A program made the translations under genes and the position numbers. This document shows positions 9,397-15,720 of a stretch of DNA of 64,000 nt, one piece after another. Each line of letters starts with the position of its first letter. The stretch's first letter is position 1. The stretch lies in assembly GCA_963801255.1 (NCBI GenBank), contig CAWDEC010000019.1:1-64000 (forward strand). The letters run 5' to 3'. This DNA comes from JAICXG01 sp963801255 (lineage in GTDB: Bacteria > Verrucomicrobiota > Verrucomicrobiia > Chthoniobacterales > UBA10450). The notes under the pieces are model-generated. The model had not been told where the DNA came from. It did no database searches and saw only the letters and a list, made by a program, of their open reading frames with translations.

Positions 9397-10389
9397 ATGG
9401 CGGAGGCGAAACGCGCACTCATCACCGGAATCACAGGGCAGGACGGGTCGTATCTGGCGGAGTTGCTTCTCGGCAAAGGCTATGCTGTCCATGGAGTCGT
9501 TAGGCGGACGAGCAACCTGCTGCGTTCCCGCATCGAACATCTGCGCAGCGACGAGTCGATTTACAACCAGCAGTTATTCCTGCATTACGGCGATCTTTCC
9601 GACGGCACGACTTTGCGCCGCATCTTTGCGCAGGTACAGCCGGATGAGGTTTATCATCTGGCTGGTCAAAGTCATGTCGGCCTGAGCTTCGAGATTCCGG
9701 AATCCACTTCGGAAGAAGTGGCGATGGCAACTTTGCGTCTCTTGGAAATCTGCCGGGATCAAGGGCGCGCCTTGCGGTTTTATCACGCATCCAGTTCGGA
9801 GATTTTTGGCGCTGCGACGGAATCTCCACAGACTGAGACAACGGCCATGCGTCCCGCCAATCCTTATGGATGCGCCAAAGCCTTCGCCACCCAGCTGGCT
9901 CAAGTTTATCGCAATGCCTATGGCCTCTTTGTTTGTAACGGCATCCTTTACAATCACGAATCGCCGCGTCGTGGGGAAAACTTCGTTACGCGGAAAATCG
10001 CGCGCGCCGCGGCGCGGATCAGTCGCGGGCTGGAGAATGAGCTGGTCCTGGGCAACATCTCCGCGTGTCGCGACTGGGGGCATGCACGCGACTATGTCGA
10101 AGCCATGTGGCTCATGCTGCAGCATTCCAAACCCGATGACTACGTCGTCGCGACCGGCGTGACGCATTCCGTTCGCGAGTTCATGGAGGCGGCTTTCGCG
10201 GTCGTGGGGTTGTCACCGGAGAAATATTTAAAGACCGATCCGGCCTTTCACCGCCCGGCTGAGCCGGCCAAGTTGGTTGGTTCGCCGGCAAAGATCGAAC
10301 GTATGCTAAGCTGGAAACCGCAGACCACTTTCGAGGAGCTGGTACACGAAATGGTCGAGGCCGAGCTGGCCGCGATCGCTCCTGCCTAA
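9397..10389 (+). CDS. gmd: GDP-mannose 4,6-dehydratase
   Basis: The 330-residue product converts GDP-mannose to GDP-4-keto-6-deoxymannose, the first step toward GDP-fucose, GDP-rhamnose or GDP-perosamine for surface glycans. The NAD(P) Rossmann motif GITGQDGSYL is at residues 11-20. The short-chain dehydrogenase catalytic pair Y157-x3-K161 lies in NPYGCAK, with SSSEIFG at 132-138, and NHESPRRGENFVTRKI is the family signature. ATG 9397 is chosen because the Rossmann strand starts five residues later; the frame extends 75 bp upstream. Its last codon and stop contain a CCTAACGA repeat. No partner epimerase or reductase is in the window. Confidence 0.93.
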   Translation: MAEAKRALITGITGQDGSYLAELLLGKGYAVHGVVRRTSNLLRSRIEHLRSDESIYNQQLFLHYGDLSDGTTLRRIFAQVQPDEVYHLAGQSHVGLSFEIPESTSEEVAMATLRLLEICRDQGRALRFYHASSSEIFGAATESPQTETTAMRPANPYGCAKAFATQLAQVYRNAYGLFVCNGILYNHESPRRGENFVTRKIARAAARISRGLENELVLGNISACRDWGHARDYVEAMWLMLQHSKPDDYVVATGVTHSVREFMEAAFAVVGLSPEKYLKTDPAFHRPAEPAKLVGSPAKIERMLSWKPQTTFEELVHEMVEAELAAIAPA

Positions 10390-10405
10390 CGAGTGAAGCA
10401 TTGGC

Positions 10406-10433
10406 TTGCGCTTTGATTTGCTCGCCCTAGTAT
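10406..10433 (+). promoter_or_regulatory. Candidate sigma70-type promoter for glnB
   Basis: TTGCGC at 10406-10411 and TAGTAT at 10428-10433 are separated by 16 bp. The -10 element ends only 6 bp before the GTG of glnB, so transcription would begin at or next to the start codon. Confidence 0.35.
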
Positions 10434-10439
10434 CCCCGC

Positions 10440-10778
10440 GTGAAGAAAATCGAGGCGATCATCAAACCCTTTAAGATGGAAGACGTCAAAGAAGCGCTCG
10501 CCGAGATCGGAGTTGAAGGCATGACCGTAAGCGAAGTGAAAGGGTTCGGGCGCCAGAAAGGGCATACCGAAATCTATCGCGGCAGCGAATATACGGTCGA
10601 CTTTTTGCCCAAGGTAAAACTGGAAATCGTTTTGGCGGACGAGCTGGCCTCGCGGGCGGTGAGCGTGATCACGCAGGCGGCCAAGACCGGCAAGATTGGT
10701 GACGGCAAAGTCTTCGTTTGCGAAGTCGAGCAGGCGATTCGCATTCGCACCGACGAACGCGGGGCCGACGCGGTCTAA
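10440..10778 (+). CDS. glnB: Nitrogen regulatory protein P-II
   Basis: The 112-residue P-II signal protein senses 2-oxoglutarate and ATP/ADP and controls nitrogen assimilation partners in the cytoplasm. The start is GTG (MKKIEAIIKPFK), fixed by family length. The T-loop carries the uridylylatable tyrosine Y51 in YRGSEYTVDFLPK, and the B-loop/C-loop region TGKIGDGKVFV is intact. No amtB or glnA is adjacent, so the GlnB-versus-GlnK choice is uncertain. There is no recognisable Shine-Dalgarno before the GTG. uppP follows after 29 bp. Confidence 0.93.
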   Translation: MKKIEAIIKPFKMEDVKEALAEIGVEGMTVSEVKGFGRQKGHTEIYRGSEYTVDFLPKVKLEIVLADELASRAVSVITQAAKTGKIGDGKVFVCEVEQAIRIRTDERGADAV

Positions 10779-10807
10779 CCGCCGCGCGATTTCCTCTCTC
10801 GCTGCCG

Positions 10808-11674
10808 ATGAATGATTACCTGCTCTCGATTCTTCTCGGCGCGCTCGAAGGGCTGACGGAGTTTCTTCCCGTTAGTTCGACCGCGCATCTCCGCATCGCG
10901 GAAGCGCTGCTGCACATCGATCTGAAGGACGGCTTCTGGAAAATGTACAGCATCGTCATCCAGCTCGGCGCTATTCTTGCCCTGACGGCTTTTTTTTGGG
11001 GACGAATCCTGAAATTCGTCGGCACCTTTCCGCGCGGCGAACGCGGCGACCGGACTGCGCTCACGCATCCGCTTAGCCTGGTTACAATAGCGTTTGTCGT
11101 CACCGCCGTGCCGGCTTTTCTCCTCACCAAATTAATCGGAAAAAATCTCGAAAACCTTCACGTCATGGCGCTGGCGCTGCTCATTGGCGGCGTCATCATG
11201 TGGCTGGTCGACGCGCTTTTCGTTAGGCCGAAAATCAACCGCATGGAAGAGATGAATCTCGTTTCGGCCATTTGGATCGGCGCAGTGCAGATTTTATCCG
11301 CGGTTTTTCCAGGCACTTCGCGTTCCATGTGCACCATCGCGGCCGGTCAGATCGCCAGCATGTCGCGCGAAGCCGCCTTGGAATTTTCTTTTTTTCTCTC
11401 CATCCCGACCATGCTGGTCGCGACCGGCTACGACTTGCTCAAGACCCTAAAGCCACATCGCACCAGCGAAGCGATCGCTCCCCTGACGATGACTTCGCAT
11501 CAATGGGTCATTCTCATTTTGGGCTTCGTCATGGCCTTCCTTGTCGCCTTGGCCGTCGTCGCCTGGTTCCTGCGTTGGGTACGGCGACACGGCTTCATAC
11601 CATTCGCCATTTATCGCATCCTGCTCGGTGGGGCGCTTCTTATTGCGCTGACGCGCGGAATGCTTGGCCGGTAA
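10808..11674 (+). CDS. uppP: Undecaprenyl-diphosphatase UppP (BacA type)
   Basis: A 288-residue polytopic inner-membrane enzyme that removes a phosphate from undecaprenyl diphosphate so that the C55 lipid carrier can be reused in peptidoglycan and glycan export. Both family signatures are present: EGLTEFLPVSSTAHL near the N-terminus and PGTSRSMCTIAAGQ in the middle, with about eight hydrophobic helices. ATG 10808 is chosen because the upstream frame overlaps glnB. uppS, which makes the same lipid, lies 2 kb downstream on the same strand. Confidence 0.95.
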   Translation: MNDYLLSILLGALEGLTEFLPVSSTAHLRIAEALLHIDLKDGFWKMYSIVIQLGAILALTAFFWGRILKFVGTFPRGERGDRTALTHPLSLVTIAFVVTAVPAFLLTKLIGKNLENLHVMALALLIGGVIMWLVDALFVRPKINRMEEMNLVSAIWIGAVQILSAVFPGTSRSMCTIAAGQIASMSREAALEFSFFLSIPTMLVATGYDLLKTLKPHRTSEAIAPLTMTSHQWVILILGFVMAFLVALAVVAWFLRWVRRHGFIPFAIYRILLGGALLIALTRGMLGR

Positions 11675-12107
11675 GCGCAAAGCGCGTAAACTTCCGCTCG
11701 TGCAAACCGAAGCCATTCTCCCCGACCTGCAAAGTTGTGTGCTCTGCGAGGATGTCCGTTGTGAATTTAACGGCATGCAAACGCTGGTCGGCGTTCTCAA
11801 CATCGTCCCCACACCGAAGCTGCCGGTAAACTATATGCGTCTCTGCATCTGGACGCGGTGGTGCAGCGGTGCCGGCCGTTTTCATCAACGCTCCAAGATT
11901 GTAGGGCCGGACGACAACCTCACCATCGCGCAGGCGGAAGTGGATTTCGATCTCAAGCAGATGGAAGGACACGCCACCAACGTGCATTATTTTGGCGGCG
12001 TGCAGTTTCAGCAATTCGGCCTGCACCACGTCGAGATTTATCTCGGAGATGAATTGCGGCTGCGTTTCCCGCTCCCGGTGATCGAGATGAAACCACCCTC
12101 GACCTAG
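11664..12107 (+). CDS. DUF6941-like protein
   Basis: Up to 147 residues from TTG 11664, which overlaps the uppP stop by 11 bp, or 135 residues from GTG 11700. It has a single-domain pattern: P-x-L-x-S-C-V-L-C-E-D-V-R near the start, SLIGV-like MQTLVGVLNIV, then beta-rich sequence ending LGDELRLRFPLPVIEM. This matches the layout of DUF6941 proteins, whose function is not known. The close spacing suggests cotranscription with uppP. A GCCTAACGA repeat follows directly after the stop. Confidence 0.6.
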   Translation: MAGKRKARKLPLVQTEAILPDLQSCVLCEDVRCEFNGMQTLVGVLNIVPTPKLPVNYMRLCIWTRWCSGAGRFHQRSKIVGPDDNLTIAQAEVDFDLKQMEGHATNVHYFGGVQFQQFGLHHVEIYLGDELRLRFPLPVIEMKPPST

Positions 12108-12167
12108 CCTAACGAATCGATCACGGAGTGGCCGTGACCGGTTCGCCTAACGAATTCGCTCTTGCCG

Positions 12168-12320
12168 CTATATCCGGCCAACGAGCGCCAGGATAATGAG
12201 GATGAGCAGAATCAATCCAACCCCGCCCACCGGGTAATAGCCCCAGCCCGTGCTATACGGCCAGGTCGGCAATGCCCCGATGAGAAGCAGAATCAGGATG
12301 ATGATCAGAATAGTACGCAT
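12168..12320 (-). CDS. DUF3309 small membrane protein
   Basis: Fifty residues from ATG 12320: MRTILIIILILLLIGALPTW, a short Gly/Tyr/Pro turn, then a second hydrophobic stretch ending LVGRI. This two-helix hairpin with the LPTWP motif is the DUF3309 pattern. The family is uncharacterised and often occurs in stress-tolerant soil bacteria. It is transcribed against purA, 191 bp away. Confidence 0.75.
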   Translation of the reverse strand: MRTILIIILILLLIGALPTWPYSTGWGYYPVGGVGLILLILIILALVGRI

Positions 12321-12511
12321 GGCCGCGAAATAACGGTTTCCCTTTGCACATGGCAATCCTTTTTTTGCATTACTCGCGGAATTAGCTTCGCGAACGCCAC
12401 GTCATTCCGGCGCGGGCAAAAGCCGCTTGCGCCCGCCGGTCGTCATCCTATCTTCGGGCTTCGTGCCCACGCAGTTCTCCCAGTCCGCGACTTCCGCTCA
12501 ACCGCAACGCG

Positions 12512-13780
12512 ATGGCAAATACAATTCTCGTCGGCGCGCAATGGGGCGATGAAGGCAAAGGCAAAATCATCGACGTCCTTACGGCCAACGCCGATATCGT
12601 CGTCCGCAGCCAGGGCGGCAATAACGCCGGCCACACCGTCATCGAAGGCGGCCAGAAGTACATTCTTCATCTGATTCCATCCGGCATTCTGCGTCGGGGA
12701 AAAGTTTGCGTGATCGGCAACGGCGTCGTGATCGATCCGGTTGCCCTCGTGGGCGAAGTCAATGGATTGCGCGAGCTTGGCGTGAAGATCGGCAAAAACC
12801 TGCTCATCAGCGATTGCGCGCATCTTGTCCTGCCCTATCACCGGGCGCTGGACGAACAACGCGAGCTGCGACAGGGCCGGGCAAAAATCGGCACGACAAA
12901 GCGCGGCATTGGCCCGGCTTATGGCGACAAGGCCGCGCGCACGGGTCTGCGCATTACCGATCTGATGCAGGCTGAGCTCTTCACGGAAAAACTGCGGGCG
13001 AAAATGCTGGAGAACAACAGCATCCTCGAAGCTCTCGGTGCAAAACCGATTTCCTTCGAGAGGGTGAACGAAGATTTCCTTGGCGCCGCCGAGGCGTTGC
13101 GGCCTTTTGTCGCCAACACCGTCGTCTATCTCCATCGTGCCCTGCAGCAGGGAAAGGAAATCTTGTTCGAAGGCGCCCAGGGAACCTTTCTCGATATCGA
13201 CCACGGCACGTATCCATACGTTACCTCGTCGAATACGACGGCGGGTGGTGCTTGTACCGGCACTGGCGTGCCACCGCATCGCATGGATCGCGTCGTGGGA
13301 GTAATGAAGGCTTATACGACCCGTGTCGGCGAAGGTGCTCTGCCGACTGAAGACCCGGCGATCGCGGAAATGTTGCACGAGATGGGCCGCGAATTCGGCG
13401 CCACCACTGGCCGCGCGCGGCGCTGCGGTTGGTTTGACGCTGTGGCGAGTCGTTATGCCACGATGATCAACGGCATTGACGAGCTTGCCATCACCAACCT
13501 CGATGGACTCGACACCGTCGATTCCATCAAGATCTGCGTGGCCTACCGGCTTGATGGAAAAGAAATCGACGTCCCACCCAGTGACGCCGCGCAGTTGGAA
13601 CGTTGCGAGCCTGTTTATGTCGAGCTGCCCGGCTGGAAACAATCGATTGAGAACGCGCGGCGGCTTTCCGATTTGCCTAACGAGGCCGTCGAGTATGCGC
13701 GGCGTATCGCCGATCTGACCGGCGCGCGCCTAACGATGATTAGTGTCGGGCCGGCACGCGGTCAGACACTGCTGCTTTAG
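12512..13780 (+). CDS. purA: Adenylosuccinate synthetase
   Basis: The 422-residue enzyme joins IMP and aspartate using GTP to form adenylosuccinate, the first committed step to AMP. The P-loop GDEGKGK is at residues 12-18 with catalytic D13, followed by NNAGHT and the IMP-binding segment TTKRGIGPAYGDKAARTG. GTTGRARRCGWFDAV near residue 300 is the standard late motif. Length is normal. uppS starts 2 bp after the stop, so the two are probably one transcript. Confidence 0.96.
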   Translation: MANTILVGAQWGDEGKGKIIDVLTANADIVVRSQGGNNAGHTVIEGGQKYILHLIPSGILRRGKVCVIGNGVVIDPVALVGEVNGLRELGVKIGKNLLISDCAHLVLPYHRALDEQRELRQGRAKIGTTKRGIGPAYGDKAARTGLRITDLMQAELFTEKLRAKMLENNSILEALGAKPISFERVNEDFLGAAEALRPFVANTVVYLHRALQQGKEILFEGAQGTFLDIDHGTYPYVTSSNTTAGGACTGTGVPPHRMDRVVGVMKAYTTRVGEGALPTEDPAIAEMLHEMGREFGATTGRARRCGWFDAVASRYATMINGIDELAITNLDGLDTVDSIKICVAYRLDGKEIDVPPSDAAQLERCEPVYVELPGWKQSIENARRLSDLPNEAVEYARRIADLTGARLTMISVGPARGQTLLL

Positions 13781-13782
13781 CA

Positions 13783-14496
13783 ATGGCTGCCGCGAGCAAG
13801 TCGATCCCGCGTCACGTCGCCATCATCATGGATGGCAATGGCCGCTGGGCGAAGGAGCGCGGACTGTCACGCATCAAAGGCCACGAAAAAGGCGCTGATG
13901 CAGTCCGCGCCTGCGTCGAAGGATGCGGCGATTTACGCATCGAATATCTCACCCTTTATGCCTTCTCCGCCGAAAACTGGCAGCGACCCAAAACGGAAGT
14001 CGTCGCCCTGATGAACTTGCTTGAGCGCTTTCTGAAGGAAAAAACTCCCGAACTGGTCGAGAAGAATGTGCGCCTGCAGGCGATTGGTCGCCTGACGGAT
14101 TTGCCGGCGGGCTGCCAACGGCAGTTGCACAAATCCATCGAGCAAACGGCCAAGAACAATGGACTCACGCTCATCCTTGCTCTCAGCTACGGCGGCCGGC
14201 TCGAAATCATCGATGGCATCAAGAGCCTGCTCCACGCCATCGCGCGCGGCCATATCGATCCGGCCATGATCGACGTCGAGATGTTCAGCAAGCATCTTTA
14301 CACCCGTTACTATCCGGATCCCGACTTGCTCATCCGCACTTCGGGCGAGATGCGCCTCTCCAACTTCCTTCTCTGGCAACTTTCCTATACCGAAATGTAC
14401 GTCACGCCCAAGCTTTGGCCGGATTTCGGGAAAGAGGATCTCTTTGCCGCAGTCAGGGAATTTGGCCGGCGCCAGCGGCGCTATGGCAAAGTGTAA
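13783..14496 (+). CDS. uppS: Undecaprenyl diphosphate synthase (cis-prenyltransferase)
   Basis: The 237-residue enzyme extends farnesyl diphosphate with eight isopentenyl units to make the C55 lipid carrier for cell-wall synthesis. The IMDGNGRWA motif contains catalytic D17 and the phosphate-binding residues; AFSAENW and the C-terminal RTSGEMRLSNFLLWQLSYTE complete the family pattern. It follows purA by 2 bp. With uppP upstream, the window holds both the synthesis and recycling steps of undecaprenyl phosphate. Confidence 0.95.
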   Translation: MAAASKSIPRHVAIIMDGNGRWAKERGLSRIKGHEKGADAVRACVEGCGDLRIEYLTLYAFSAENWQRPKTEVVALMNLLERFLKEKTPELVEKNVRLQAIGRLTDLPAGCQRQLHKSIEQTAKNNGLTLILALSYGGRLEIIDGIKSLLHAIARGHIDPAMIDVEMFSKHLYTRYYPDPDLLIRTSGEMRLSNFLLWQLSYTEMYVTPKLWPDFGKEDLFAAVREFGRRQRRYGKV

Positions 14497-14625
14497 GCGA
14501 CGCGTTTCGTTCTCCATCGTTTCCGACGGTTAAGCCAAAGTTGCCCGTGGTATCGCCGGCAGTGGAAAGGCCAAAAATCAATTGCAGCGAACCGACCAGC
14601 GACCTACGGTGGGTTCCCTTTTTCA

Positions 14626-14699
14626 GGAGTCTTAGCTCAATTGGTTAGAGCGCCGCCCTGTCACGGCGGAGGTTGCGGGTTCGAGCCCCGTAGACTCCG
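14626..14699 (+). tRNA. tRNA-Asp (GTC)
   Basis: A 74-nt cloverleaf can be folded. The acceptor arm GGAGTCT pairs with AGACTCC, the anticodon stem CCGCC pairs with GGCGG around loop CTGTCAC (anticodon GTC at 14660-14662), and the T-arm holds GGTTCGAGCC-type sequence. CCA is not encoded. The D-arm region TAGCTCAATTGGTTAGAG is standard. Confidence 0.96.
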
Positions 14700-14751
14700 G
14701 AATTTTTGCATTACAAAAATACGTTCGTTAGGTCTATCCATTGATAGTTGC

Positions 14752-14768
14752 TCGTTAGGCCCTAACGA
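14752..14768. repeat. Inverted pair of the 8-mer TCGTTAGG/CCTAACGA
   Basis: TCGTTAGG (14752-14759), one C, then CCTAACGA (14761-14768) form a head-to-head pair that could fold as a 7-bp stem with a 3-nt loop. It lies 53 bp after tRNA-Asp, and a further single copy sits at 14725. No T-run follows, so it is not a canonical terminator. The rest of 14700-15027 holds nothing recognisable. Confidence 0.7.
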
Positions 14769-15027
14769 TGCGATGCAACCGTTGCTGCTGTTCCCGCTAT
14801 GATTTGCGCAGCCGCAGCGTGGCAATCGGCGTTCCGGCTAGGGGACGGGGAGGAACGGTCCGGACCGACGCGAGGGCGGCGCGGATGATCAGCCAACTGA
14901 CACTAAACGGGCTTTAGTCAGACGCGGTTTACGGCCTTGAACCAACCGAATGTGAAGGGAGAGACGATTAATCCGTGGATGACCTTTTCCTTCCCGGAGC
15001 GCTGCTTCTGAAAACCAAATAAATTCT

Positions 15028-15522
15028 ATGGCAACCAAATCCAAATCCAAATCCTCAGCCTCGCGGTCCGGATCGAATGAGAACATCGAGATCCCGCCTA
15101 TTCCGAAGGCCGCCGCCGGCGCAGCAGCGGGGGCAGTGCTCGGCGCGGTCGGCGGCCCTGCGGGGGCGGTCGTGGGCGGCGTGATTGGCGCGGTCGTAGG
15201 GAAGCGAGCCGAGAGTGGCAAGCCAATGATGCCTGCGGTAAAGCGGGTCGCACGACAAGCAGTCCGTGGAACCAAAGTGTTGGCGAAAACTGCTCGCGTC
15301 GCAGCGCCAGCCGCGAAACGCATTGTACGGTCCGTTCGACCGGGGAAAGCGACCCGGTCAACCGCCAAGAAGTCTGGGGCGAAAAAATCCTCTCAGGTTA
15401 AAGCGCGGCGCACGAAGACTACCTCTCGCGCTACCAAGCCAGCGAAGGCAAAGACCAAAGCGAAAAGCCGCTCGTCCGCCCAGAAGTCTCGCCGAGCCGT
15501 TACCGCGCGCCGTCGAGGCTAG
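15028..15522 (+). CDS. Glycine-zipper and histone-H1-like basic protein
   Basis: 164 residues. The first 25 are polar. Residues about 27-58 form a Gly/Ala/Val glycine-zipper segment (AAAGAAAGAVLGAVGGPAG and VVGGVIGAVVG), as in small membrane-associated proteins. The remaining 100 are Lys/Arg/Ala/Ser-rich with AKK and KAK repeats, like bacterial histone-H1-like tails. DNA or polyanion binding is likely from charge. The combination with a membrane-type zipper is unusual, and the function is unknown. It is monocistronic, between tRNA-Asp and the ADOP gene. Confidence 0.65.
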   Translation: MATKSKSKSSASRSGSNENIEIPPIPKAAAGAAAGAVLGAVGGPAGAVVGGVIGAVVGKRAESGKPMMPAVKRVARQAVRGTKVLAKTARVAAPAAKRIVRSVRPGKATRSTAKKSGAKKSSQVKARRTKTTSRATKPAKAKTKAKSRSSAQKSRRAVTARRRG

Positions 15523-15720
15523 TCCTCTCAAGGTCCGTTAAAAACCCGGCTGTTGCTGAGTCTATCCACCGCGGAGCAGCGCCGACGAAAGCAGCCGGCT
15601 GGACATCCGTCGGCAGTCGCTCCAGTCAGTTCGAATTGTCGCGCAGGACGTAAAAGAATTTTCCGTTCGCGAGGGGGGAAAAGCGTTCGAGATGATTAAG
15701 CTGGATCATCGACCGGACAA

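Noticed and set aside
12443..13642. 399-codon minus-strand ORF across purA
   Set aside because: Antisense shadow of a well-conserved purA; no family features.
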